From assembly GCF_900107625.1 (NCBI RefSeq), contig NZ_FNQK01000001.1, positions 124,001 through 188,000 of the forward strand: a stretch of 64,000 nucleotides of DNA. The letters are read 5' to 3'. The translations under genes were made by a program, and so were the position numbers. Origin of the DNA: Bizionia paragorgiae. Its GTDB lineage: Bacteria > Bacteroidota > Bacteroidia > Flavobacteriales > Flavobacteriaceae. Below are positions 1 to 7,869 of the stretch, in pieces (position 1 is the first letter of the stretch; each line of letters begins with the position of its first letter). Under the pieces are notes generated by a model. That model was not told the DNA's origin, did not search any database, and was given only the letters and a program-made list of their open reading frames with translations.

Positions 1-2
1 CA

Positions 3-1016
3 ATTGGTAGTTTATTAGGGGTAAAAAATGCCTATTGGATTGCCCTTACGATAATTGTTATTATGCGTCCCAACTATGGTTTAACTAAAGAGCGTTCTAA
101 AAATAGAATCATTGGGACACTTATTGGAGCTGTTATAGCTACCGCCATTGTACTAATCACGAAAAACACCATTGTATATATGGTTCTTGCCGTGGTTTCA
201 TTAACCTTTGCCTTTTCGTTAATTCAACAAAGCTATAAGGCTGGTGCTGCTTTTATAACGCTAAACATTGTTTTCGTGTATTCTCTTATGGATCCCAATG
301 CGTTTACTGTTATTCAATACCGTGTTATAGATACCGTATTTGGAGCCGGGGTAGCCGTTTTAGCTAACTATGTTTTATTCCCTAGCTGGGAATACAGGAA
401 CTTGGATAGTGTAATTCTTGAGGCCATTCAAGCCAATACTAAGTATTTACTAGCAACAAAAAAACTATACCATAACAAAGAGGAGAATAATTTGGAATAT
501 AAAATTTGTCGAAAAGAAGCTTTTTTAGCTATGAGTAACCTCAATGCCGCCTTTCAACGTTTAACCCAAGACCCAAAGTCAAAACAAAAAGAATCAGGTT
601 TAATTTACGATATCGTTACTCTAAACCACACCATTCTATCTGCCATAGCGTCTATAGGTAGTTACACAGTTAACAACCACACAACACGTCCTTCGGAAGA
701 GTTCGACACCCTTATTGCTGGTATTTCAACCTGTTTAAAAAATGCTGCTTCGCTTTTAGTAAAAAGTGATACACAAATGCATTATAAACCGGAAAACATG
801 AAGCTCGCTCAAGAAAAATTATTAAAAAGCTATGATGATTTATCTCAAGCACGCGATAAGGATATTGAAGCAGGATTTGTAGAAATAGACAGTGATTTCT
901 TATTGCACTTGCGAGAAGCACACCTCATAACAAACCAATTAATATGGTTAAAAACGCTGAGTAACAATTTACAAAAAGCAACTTTTAAATATAAAGCTAT
1001 CTTTAGTAAAAGTTAA
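3..1016 (+). CDS. FUSC family inner-membrane protein (5' end missing)
   Basis: The reading frame is open from base 3, so the gene begins before the window; the ATG at 63 lies inside the conserved membrane motif YWIALTIIVIMRPNYG and is not the start. That motif plus the following GTLIGAVIATAIVLI helix is typical of the C-terminal membrane half of FUSC/YccS-type proteins, which are related to aromatic-acid exporters and fusaric-acid resistance proteins. At least four hydrophobic helices are visible up to about base 390, followed by a soluble, mostly helical C-terminal domain of about 200 residues. The substrate cannot be told from sequence. It stands alone; the next plus-strand gene has its own promoter. 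Confidence 0.85.
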   Translation: MGSLLGVKNAYWIALTIIVIMRPNYGLTKERSKNRIIGTLIGAVIATAIVLITKNTIVYMVLAVVSLTFAFSLIQQSYKAGAAFITLNIVFVYSLMDPNAFTVIQYRVIDTVFGAGVAVLANYVLFPSWEYRNLDSVILEAIQANTKYLLATKKLYHNKEENNLEYKICRKEAFLAMSNLNAAFQRLTQDPKSKQKESGLIYDIVTLNHTILSAIASIGSYTVNNHTTRPSEEFDTLIAGISTCLKNAASLLVKSDTQMHYKPENMKLAQEKLLKSYDDLSQARDKDIEAGFVEIDSDFLLHLREAHLITNQLIWLKTLSNNLQKATFKYKAIFSKS

Positions 1017-1161
1017 CAGTAAGGTTCGTATTTCCTTGCTTAAAATAGTCAAGAATCAGATTTAATTTAAACACTACTGACTCGGTTTTAGCGTCTTTAA
1101 AATAAGGGAATCCATTTACCACTTCTAAACTTTCCTGGGCAATAGCTCCTTGAGTCAACAA
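1003..1161 (-). other. Protein-like minus-strand frame, possible gene remnant
   Basis: A short open frame between stops on the minus strand reads as plausible protein (for example SLEVVNGFPYFKDAK, then ESVVFKLNLILDYFKQG) in the 205-bp gap after the FUSC gene. It has no ATG; only TTG codons stand at its upstream edge. I do not recognise the family. It may be the tail of a decayed gene or chance. Its last codons overlap the end of the FUSC gene. Confidence 0.2.
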
Positions 1162-1178
1162 TCATTTTTAATAGGTGA

Positions 1179-1205
1179 TTGCATCACTTTTTTCGTTTAT
1201 CTTTG
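1179..1205 (+). promoter_or_regulatory. Bacteroidota-type promoter for the DEAD-box helicase gene
   Basis: The -7 box TATCTTTG at 1198-1205 matches the Bacteroidota consensus TAnnTTTG. A TTG at 1179-1181 lies 16 bp upstream, slightly closer than the usual 17-21 bp. The start codon at 1222 would leave a leader of roughly 12 nt. Confidence 0.5.
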
Positions 1206-1221
1206 CATCAAATATTAATTT

Positions 1222-2457
1222 ATGTCATTTAAAGACTTACAACTTAACCGTCCCATTTTAAGAGCTGTTGCCGAAAAAGGCTACGACAACCCTACTTTGG
1301 TTCAAGAAAAAACAATTCCTTTAATACTAGAGAATAAAGATGTTATTGTCTCTGCGCAAACAGGAACAGGAAAAACTGCTGCCTTTGCACTTCCTATCCT
1401 ACAACGCCTTTATGACAAGCAGGATGCTCCAAAAAAAGGAAAGAAAATTCGCGCATTAATTGTAAGTCCGACACGTGAATTAGCCATTCAAATTAATGAG
1501 AATTTCGAAGCGTATGCAACCTACACCAATCTTAAAACAACGGTGGTTTTTGGTGGTGCTTCATTAGAACCTCAAAAAGATATTCTTAAAAAGGGAGTCG
1601 ATATTTTAATTGCTACTCCTGGGCGTTTGTTAGATTTACACAAACAAGATAGTATTAATTTGGATTACATAGAAACCTTGGTATTGGACGAGGCCGATTT
1701 AATGTTAGATATGGGGTTCATAGATGATGTACGTAAAATTGAACGTCTTTGTCCTAATGATAAACAAACCTTATTATTTTCTGCAACCATTCCTTTTAAG
1801 GTTCAAGACTTAGCAAAAACGATTTTAAAAGACCCTAAACGTGTTGAAGTCGCTCAAAACTCATCGACTTCAAAAAATGTTGACCAGGCACTTTATTACG
1901 TACCGAAACCTAAAAAAATCGAACTCTGTTTACATTTATTGCGAAACACAATAAAGGGTCGTATTATAATTTTCAGGCGTACAAAATACGGCGTTGATAA
2001 ATTAGAAAAAACACTTTTAAAAAACGGTTATAAGGCAAATAGTATCCACGGTGATAAAAGTCAATCAGAAAGGCAAGAAGCTCTAAATAGTTTTAAAAAG
2101 AAAGAATTTAATATCCTTATCGCTACCGATGTTGCTGCGCGAGGTATTGACATCTCAAATTTAGATGCTGTTATTAACTTCGATATCCCTAACGTTCCTG
2201 AAACTTATGTTCATAGAATTGGAAGAACGGCAAGAGCAGGAAATACCGGTGGCGCCTTTTCTTTTTGTTCTGCAGATGAGAAAGACTACGTAGTAAATAT
2301 TCAAAAGCTGATTCATTTACAGTTGGATGTTATCGAAGACCACCCTTATCCTTTAGATCCGAAAGCAAAACCGGTAGTCCATAAAAAACAAGGATCTAAA
2401 CACAGAAAAGGACGAAAAAGTGAAGGTTCTAAAAAGAAAAAGAAACGCTGGTATTAA
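1222..2457 (+). CDS. DEAD-box ATP-dependent RNA helicase (RhlE-like)
   Basis: The 411-residue protein carries the full DEAD-box set in order: Q-motif region at the N-terminus, motif I AQTGTGKT (about residue 45), Ia PTRELA, Ib TPGRLLD, motif II DEAD, motif III SAT, and motif VI HRIGRTARAG near residue 340. A very basic tail (KHRKGRKSEGSKKKKKRWY) follows the helicase core and probably binds RNA. Such proteins unwind short RNA duplexes in ribosome assembly, RNA decay or cold adaptation; which of these applies is not shown by the sequence. The ATG at 1222 follows a good promoter box and fits the usual N-terminus SFKDLQLN. It is probably monocistronic. Confidence 0.95.
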   Translation: MSFKDLQLNRPILRAVAEKGYDNPTLVQEKTIPLILENKDVIVSAQTGTGKTAAFALPILQRLYDKQDAPKKGKKIRALIVSPTRELAIQINENFEAYATYTNLKTTVVFGGASLEPQKDILKKGVDILIATPGRLLDLHKQDSINLDYIETLVLDEADLMLDMGFIDDVRKIERLCPNDKQTLLFSATIPFKVQDLAKTILKDPKRVEVAQNSSTSKNVDQALYYVPKPKKIELCLHLLRNTIKGRIIIFRRTKYGVDKLEKTLLKNGYKANSIHGDKSQSERQEALNSFKKKEFNILIATDVAARGIDISNLDAVINFDIPNVPETYVHRIGRTARAGNTGGAFSFCSADEKDYVVNIQKLIHLQLDVIEDHPYPLDPKAKPVVHKKQGSKHRKGRKSEGSKKKKKRWY

Positions 2458-2509
2458 TTTATTATGGGAAACTTGATACGAATAAAAAGTATTCACTATT
2501 TTTATCCGT

Positions 2510-3493
2510 ATGAACACAAATTATTACTTCGTTTTAGCCCTTTGCTGTCTCCCTTTTTGGAGTTTCTCACAGAATACAACCCTAATATCTGAGAACCAAG
2601 ACCCCATTTCTTATGCCTCAATTTCTTTTGGAAATGGAAACGGGATTTTTGCCGACGATAACGGTAAATTTTATTTCACGAAGAAATTATACAGTGACAT
2701 CGACACCTTATATATTTCAGCTTTAGGCTACAAGGATTTTAAAATCCCAACTCAAAATTTACCAAGCACACTCGTTCTGGAGAGTGAAATTGACAAATTA
2801 CAAGAGGTCATAGTAAAAAGCAAACCGACGGGTCCGTTTAAAATTAAAGAAATCGACCCTACCACACATGAAGATTATTACCAGTGTTGGTTACCCACAA
2901 TCGAATCGGAAATTGCGGTATTCTTCCCTAACGAAACACAGCAAACAAAGCGTCTTACCAAACTATATCTTCCTATAAAAGTAGAAGCCAAGACCTGGCG
3001 AAAAAGAAAACGTGCTAATACTGAAAAACGCCCCTTCTCAACTCTGTTTAGAGTACAGTTCTACGAAAACAACAACGGCTTACCCGGTGACGTATTAACT
3101 TACGATAAAGTGGTTTTTATAGCAACTGAAGAACACGAAAAAATATACGAACTTGATATTAAAGCGCATGATATTTTTGTGCCAAAATCAGGGGTTTTCG
3201 TTTCCATTCAAGTATTAGGTTACACTGATGACAAGGGGAAACTACTACCGAATAAAAAATACCAAGAGGTAAAAACGAAGCGAGGTGTTGTAAAAGTATC
3301 TACCACATTTAGACCTTTATTACCGTTTACAGATGCCATTAGCACCAAGCAAACATATGTGAAACGCATATTTTTAAATGGAGGAAAATGGGTGCTTTAC
3401 GACAAGGAAAATATTAAAAAATCGAACCTCCTAGCCTCAGGTTTAAACAATTATGGTATGGGACTAGAAATGGAAGTGTATTCTAAAAAATAA
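2510..3493 (+). CDS. Secreted protein with carboxypeptidase-like regulatory (CarboxypepD_reg) domain
   Basis: The 327-residue protein begins with a Sec signal peptide (hydrophobic LALCCLPFWSFSQ, cleavage near residue 21). Residues of about 25-105 form a CarboxypepD_reg-like beta-sandwich: ISYASISF, then a GKFYF turn, then ISALGYKDF and ending LQEVIV, as found at the N-termini of many SusC-like receptors. The remaining 220 residues are not assignable; they resemble conserved Bacteroidota hypotheticals annotated only by the N-terminal domain. There is no TonB plug or barrel, so it is not a receptor. It is likely periplasmic or outer-membrane associated. The gene starts 52 bp after the helicase and may be read from its own weak promoter. 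Confidence 0.75.
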   Translation: MNTNYYFVLALCCLPFWSFSQNTTLISENQDPISYASISFGNGNGIFADDNGKFYFTKKLYSDIDTLYISALGYKDFKIPTQNLPSTLVLESEIDKLQEVIVKSKPTGPFKIKEIDPTTHEDYYQCWLPTIESEIAVFFPNETQQTKRLTKLYLPIKVEAKTWRKRKRANTEKRPFSTLFRVQFYENNNGLPGDVLTYDKVVFIATEEHEKIYELDIKAHDIFVPKSGVFVSIQVLGYTDDKGKLLPNKKYQEVKTKRGVVKVSTTFRPLLPFTDAISTKQTYVKRIFLNGGKWVLYDKENIKKSNLLASGLNNYGMGLEMEVYSKK

Positions 3494-3701
3494 AGACACG
3501 CGTGTTTCTCCTAAACAACAGTACCGTTTATATACCTATTACTTTCGTGTAGTAAAAAACACCTTTTAGAGATGCGCTATTTTAAGGGTCGTAAAAAAGG
3601 TCTTAACCCTATAAATTCCTAATAATAACCGGATATTAATTTTTCGATTAAAAAGCGAAAAAGACGGTGAAAATTTAAATTTTTATACTATTTTTAAAAC
3701 T

Positions 3702-5915
3702 ATGACAGAAATAGATATCGAGAAAGAAAACGCTGCAATTGCAAGGGCGTATAAGAATTTATTGAAGGTAAGTTACACCACCCTTACGGACGACGACAAA
3801 AAACTAATTAGAAAAGCTTTTGATGTCGCTGTTGATGCGCATAAAGATCAACGTCGTAAAAGTGGAGAAGCTTATATCTTCCATCCTATTGCTGTGGCCA
3901 AAATTGTAGCCTCAGAAATCGGGTTGGATGCGACCTCTATTGCTGCTGCATTATTACATGATGTCGTAGAAGATAGCGACGATTATACTACAGAAGATAT
4001 TGAGCGTCTTTTTGGAAATACAGTTGCTAGAATTGTAGATGGATTAACCAAAATTTCGTCATTAAAAACAGATACTGATGTTTCACTTCAAGCTGAAAAC
4101 TTCAGGAAAATGTTACTGACTTTAAATGATGATGTCCGTGTAATAATTATCAAAATAGCCGATAGACTCCACAATATGCAAACCATGGAATCTATGCGTC
4201 CTGATAAACAGGAGAAAATAGCTAGTGAGACCCTCTATATCTATGCGCCACTAGCCCATAGAATCGGACTGTATAATATAAAAAGTGAGCTTGAAGACTT
4301 AGGCTTGAAATACACCGAACCTGAAGTCTACTACGATATATTAACAAAAATGAAAGAAAGTAAGCAGGAACAAGACGCTTACATTGAGGAGTTTAATAAT
4401 ATCATTAAAAACTCACTAGATAAAGAAGGTTTGTCTTATGACATTAAGGGGCGTCCGAAATCTATTTTTTCAATCAAACGAAAAATGGACAAACAAGGTG
4501 TCTCTTTTGATGAAGTGTATGATAAATTTGCAGTAAGAATAATCTATAAAGCCGACACGGCAAATAATGAAAAATTTATAGCCTGGAAAATATACTCGGT
4601 GGTTACCGATCACTTTAGACCTAACCCAACCCGTTTACGCGATTGGATATCATCGCCTAAATCTACAGGTTACGAAGCCTTACACATAACGGTAATGGGA
4701 CCAAAAGGTCGCTGGGTAGAAGTTCAGATTCGAAGTCAGCGTATGAATGAGATTGCCGAAAAAGGTTATGCGGCACATTATAAATATAAAAACAATGACA
4801 AAGAAGACAGTTTAGACGTTTGGATAAATCGATTACAAGAGGCACTAGAGAATCACGAAACCAATGCTGTTGACTTTGTCGAGCAGTTTAAATTAAACTT
4901 ATATTCTAAAGAGATATTTGTCTTTACACCAAAAGGTGATTTAAAATCCTTACCCAAAGGTGCTACCCCATTAGATTTTGCATTCAGCATACATACCGAA
5001 GTCGGTATGAGAACGCGAGGTGCTAAAGTGAATGGAAAGCTAGTGCCGTTAAGTCATGTACTAAAAAGCGGTGACCAGGTAGATATTTTAACTTCCGAAA
5101 GCGTAAAACCCAATCCTAACTGGTTGGATTATGCGACTACCTCTCGAGCAAGAGGGAAAATTAAGTCACTGCTTAAAGAGAAAAACAAAGAAATTGCAGA
5201 AGAAGGTAAAGAGATTCTAAGACGTAAATTAAAACAACTTAAAATCACCCTAAATGAAAACTCTGTAAATGAAATGGTTAGCCATTTTAAACTTAAAACG
5301 AGTTTAGACTTATTTTACCGCGTCGGTATTGGGACTATTAGCAACCCGATGTTAAAAGAATATGCAGCCTCTAGAAGCAATGCCTTAATGAGCTTCTTTA
5401 AAAATAAAATAAATCGAAAGCCATCGGTTAACCAAGAGGATGTTGAAAAGGATGAAATCACCGACAAGTATGACCTTCTTGTTTTTGGTAAGGAAGAAGA
5501 GAAATTAGACTACAAACTAGCAACCTGTTGTAACCCTATACCCGGAGATTCTGTATTTGGTTTTTTAACCATTAATGAAGGTATAAAAGTTCACAAAAAA
5601 AATTGCCCGAATGCCCTAAGTATGCATTCCAATTATGCCTACCGTATAATGCAAGCCAAGTGGATTGATTCGACACAACAAGCATTTGCAGCCCAAATTA
5701 TTTTGTCAGGAATAGATAACTTAGGACTTGTTAATGAGATGACTAAAGTTATTTCCTCTAATATGCATGTTAATATGACGAGTTTAAGTTTTAAAACAGA
5801 AGACGGCATTTTTTCGGGAAAAATTAACGTGATTGTAAAAAACAAAACCTTGCTTAAAAAAGTGATGGATAACCTTAAAAAGGTTACCGGTATTGAGAAA
5901 GTATATCGCGCTTAA
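3702..5915 (+). CDS. rel: Bifunctional (p)ppGpp synthetase/hydrolase (RelA/SpoT family)
   Basis: The 737-residue protein has the long-RSH order: HD hydrolase domain (HPIAVAKIV and LLHDVVEDSD, residues about 45-190), synthetase domain (GRPKSIFSIKRKM near 245, TGYEALHITVMGP near 325), TGS domain (FVFTPKGDLKSLPKGATPLD, near 405), a helical segment, a Cys-containing CCNPIPGD motif near 605, and a C-terminal ACT domain. The intact HD and synthetase motifs indicate it both makes and degrades the stringent-response alarmone. The charged motif before the ALH motif reads RLRD, the basic form (RxKD-like) seen in bifunctional enzymes rather than the acidic EXDD of monofunctional RelA. It is the only RSH gene in the window. 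A 208-bp gap precedes it. Confidence 0.95.
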   Translation: MTEIDIEKENAAIARAYKNLLKVSYTTLTDDDKKLIRKAFDVAVDAHKDQRRKSGEAYIFHPIAVAKIVASEIGLDATSIAAALLHDVVEDSDDYTTEDIERLFGNTVARIVDGLTKISSLKTDTDVSLQAENFRKMLLTLNDDVRVIIIKIADRLHNMQTMESMRPDKQEKIASETLYIYAPLAHRIGLYNIKSELEDLGLKYTEPEVYYDILTKMKESKQEQDAYIEEFNNIIKNSLDKEGLSYDIKGRPKSIFSIKRKMDKQGVSFDEVYDKFAVRIIYKADTANNEKFIAWKIYSVVTDHFRPNPTRLRDWISSPKSTGYEALHITVMGPKGRWVEVQIRSQRMNEIAEKGYAAHYKYKNNDKEDSLDVWINRLQEALENHETNAVDFVEQFKLNLYSKEIFVFTPKGDLKSLPKGATPLDFAFSIHTEVGMRTRGAKVNGKLVPLSHVLKSGDQVDILTSESVKPNPNWLDYATTSRARGKIKSLLKEKNKEIAEEGKEILRRKLKQLKITLNENSVNEMVSHFKLKTSLDLFYRVGIGTISNPMLKEYAASRSNALMSFFKNKINRKPSVNQEDVEKDEITDKYDLLVFGKEEEKLDYKLATCCNPIPGDSVFGFLTINEGIKVHKKNCPNALSMHSNYAYRIMQAKWIDSTQQAFAAQIILSGIDNLGLVNEMTKVISSNMHVNMTSLSFKTEDGIFSGKINVIVKNKTLLKKVMDNLKKVTGIEKVYRA

Positions 5916-5991
5916 AAGACTTTGTTAATAACAATTAATTAATACTATCTTTAAACTCTAAAAATATTAGAGAACACCTAAAAAAAATATG

Positions 5992-5999
5992 TAAATTTG
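5992..5999 (+). promoter_or_regulatory. -7 promoter box for the Fur-like gene
   Basis: TAAATTTG matches TAnnTTTG exactly. It ends only 10 bp before the ATG at 6010, so the predicted transcript would have a very short leader. No convincing -33 TTG was found. Confidence 0.45.
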
Positions 6000-6009
6000 C
6001 CATGAAATT

Positions 6010-6465
6010 ATGAGCGCAGATACAGAAAATAAAAATCAAGAGATAGTTAAAAACGTTTTTACAACTTTTTTAGAAGGCAACGGCCATCGAAAAACTCCAG
6101 AACGCTATGCTATTCTTCAAGAAATCTATAATAACAAAGAGCATTTTGATATTGAGTCCTTGTACCTCAATATGAAAAACAAAAAATATAGAGTCAGTCG
6201 TGCGACCCTTTATAATACTATAGATTTACTTTTAGAATGTGGTCTAGTTCGTAAGCATCAATTTGGCCAAAACCAAGCGCATTACGAAAAATCATACTTT
6301 GATAAACAACACGATCACGTCATTCTAACGGACACAGGAGAAGTTATTGAATTTTGTGATCCGAGAATTCAATCGATAAAACAAACGATTGAGGACGTTT
6401 TTGATATTAAAATCAACAACCATTCGCTCTATTTTTACGGAACAAAAAACACAACAACAAAATAA
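6010..6465 (+). CDS. Fur family transcriptional regulator lacking the structural-zinc CxxC
   Basis: The 151-residue protein has the Fur winged-helix domain ([14 protein letters not shown], then [12 protein letters not shown] as recognition helix, residues 27-75) and the start of the dimerisation domain with [15 protein letters not shown] (101-115). In classical Fur and PerR this segment is HDHxICxxCG; here the two cysteines are replaced by Leu106 and Thr109, so one structural zinc site is absent. The metal or signal it senses is therefore uncertain. Only 7 bp separate it from purA, so they are probably co-transcribed, an arrangement that gives no clear hint about regulation. An upstream ATG at 6002 is followed at once by a stop, so 6010 is the start. 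Confidence 0.9.
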   Translation: MSADTENKNQEIVKNVFTTFLEGNGHRKTPERYAILQEIYNNKEHFDIESLYLNMKNKKYRVSRATLYNTIDLLLECGLVRKHQFGQNQAHYEKSYFDKQHDHVILTDTGEVIEFCDPRIQSIKQTIEDVFDIKINNHSLYFYGTKNTTTK

Positions 6466-6472
6466 TTATATA

Positions 6473-7744
6473 ATGGCAGTAGACTTACTACTAGGATTGC
6501 AATGGGGAGATGAAGGCAAAGGAAAGATTGTCGACGTTCTAACCTCTAAATACAATATTATTGCCCGTTTTCAAGGGGGACCAAACGCAGGTCACACTTT
6601 AGTTTTTAACGGTAAAAAACACGTGCTTCACACTATCCCTTCTGGAATTTTCCATGAGGAAGCAACCAATTTAGTAGGTAACGGTGTTGTTATAGACCCG
6701 GTTATCTTTAAAAAAGAGCTTGATAAATTAGAAGAACAAGGTGTAGATTACAGAAAGTCACTTTTAATTTCTCGTAAAGCACACATCATTTTACCTACAC
6801 ACCGTTTATTGGATGCTGCTAGTGAAGCCTCAAAAGGGAAAGCTAAAATTGGCTCTACATTAAAAGGTATTGGTCCAACATACATGGACAAAACAGGTAG
6901 AAACGGATTGCGTGTTGGCGATTTAGAATTATCAAATTGGAAAGAAAAATACAGAGCTTTAGCAGATAAGCATGAAGCGATGATTGACTTTTACAATGCT
7001 GAAATACAATACGACTTAGCAGAATTAGAAACTGAGTTTTTTGAAGCTGTTACAGTATTAAAATCTTTAAAATTTATCGATTCTGAAGAATATGTATACC
7101 AAGCACAGAAATCAGGAAAAACTATACTTGCAGAAGGTGCTCAAGGGTCTTTATTAGACATTGACTTTGGAACGTACCCATTCGTAACATCTAGTAACAC
7201 TACTGCTGCTGGTGCTTGCACCGGTTTAGGAATTGCTCCAAATCAAATTGGTGAAGTCTTCGGTATTTTTAAAGCCTATACAACACGCGTTGGGTCTGGC
7301 CCTTTCCCTACGGAGTTATTCGATGAAGATGGTGCTACAATGGCTAAAATCGGTCAAGAATTTGGTGCTACAACAGGTCGCGCAAGACGCTGTGGTTGGT
7401 TAGATTTAGTCGCTTTAAAGTACGCTTGTCAAGTAAACGGTGTTACCCAACTAATGATGATGAAAGCCGATGTTTTATCGGGCTTCAAAACTTTAAAAGT
7501 AGCAACAGCTTACACTTACCAAGGCGAAACTATCGAGCATTTACCTTACAATATTGAGCCAGAAAATGTAACTCCAATTTACAAAGAGTTTAAAGGTTGG
7601 AGCGAAGATTTAACGGCAATGGGAGACACATCGAATTTACCAGAAGCGCTTAATGAGTATATCGCTTTCTTAGAAAAGGAATTAGAAATCCCTATTACTA
7701 TTGTATCTGTTGGACCAGACAGAAAACAAACCATTTTTAGATAA
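6473..7744 (+). CDS. purA: Adenylosuccinate synthase
   Basis: It catalyses GTP-dependent formation of adenylosuccinate from IMP and aspartate, the first committed step to AMP. The 423-residue length is normal. The N-terminus has the P-loop-like LQWGDEGKGK, followed by GGPNAGHTL, then GSTLKGIGPTYMDK and the GRARRCGW segment, all diagnostic of PurA. I chose the ATG at 6473 because the family begins right before the LLGLQWGDEGKGK motif; the 28 residues encoded further upstream in frame are the end of the fur-like gene read in another frame. It follows that gene by 7 bp and ends at a strong terminator. Confidence 0.98.
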   Translation: MAVDLLLGLQWGDEGKGKIVDVLTSKYNIIARFQGGPNAGHTLVFNGKKHVLHTIPSGIFHEEATNLVGNGVVIDPVIFKKELDKLEEQGVDYRKSLLISRKAHIILPTHRLLDAASEASKGKAKIGSTLKGIGPTYMDKTGRNGLRVGDLELSNWKEKYRALADKHEAMIDFYNAEIQYDLAELETEFFEAVTVLKSLKFIDSEEYVYQAQKSGKTILAEGAQGSLLDIDFGTYPFVTSSNTTAAGACTGLGIAPNQIGEVFGIFKAYTTRVGSGPFPTELFDEDGATMAKIGQEFGATTGRARRCGWLDLVALKYACQVNGVTQLMMMKADVLSGFKTLKVATAYTYQGETIEHLPYNIEPENVTPIYKEFKGWSEDLTAMGDTSNLPEALNEYIAFLEKELEIPITIVSVGPDRKQTIFR

Positions 7745-7765
7745 TTAGATCTTAGATATAAAACT

Positions 7766-7801
7766 AAACCTGCTTAGACCAAGTCTTTGCAGGTTTTTTT
7801 T
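7766..7801 (+). terminator. Rho-independent terminator after purA
   Basis: AAACCTGC (7766-7773) pairs with GCAGGTTT (7789-7796), with an inner AGAC/GTCT extension, followed by a run of eight T. Confidence 0.85.
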
Positions 7802-7846
7802 GTATTAAATTACTCTTAATACCTCCTCACAAAATATAATAATCGC

Positions 7847-7854
7847 TATTTTTG
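7847..7854 (+). promoter_or_regulatory. -7 promoter box for the OstA-like gene
   Basis: TATTTTTG matches TAnnTTTG. The TTG codon at 7852 lies inside this box and would be upstream of the transcript start, which argues for translation starting at TTG 7870 instead. No clear -33 element. Confidence 0.4.
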
Positions 7855-7869
7855 TTTAAACTTAATATT

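Noticed and set aside
3494-3701. Weak hairpins before the rel gene as a riboswitch or attenuator
   Set aside because: Stems are short (five to seven pairs) in AT-rich sequence, with no conserved motif that I recognise.
6389-6472. Extended N-terminus for PurA
   Set aside because: The extra 28 residues are the end of the Fur-like gene in another frame; the family starts right before the GDEGKGK motif at 6473.
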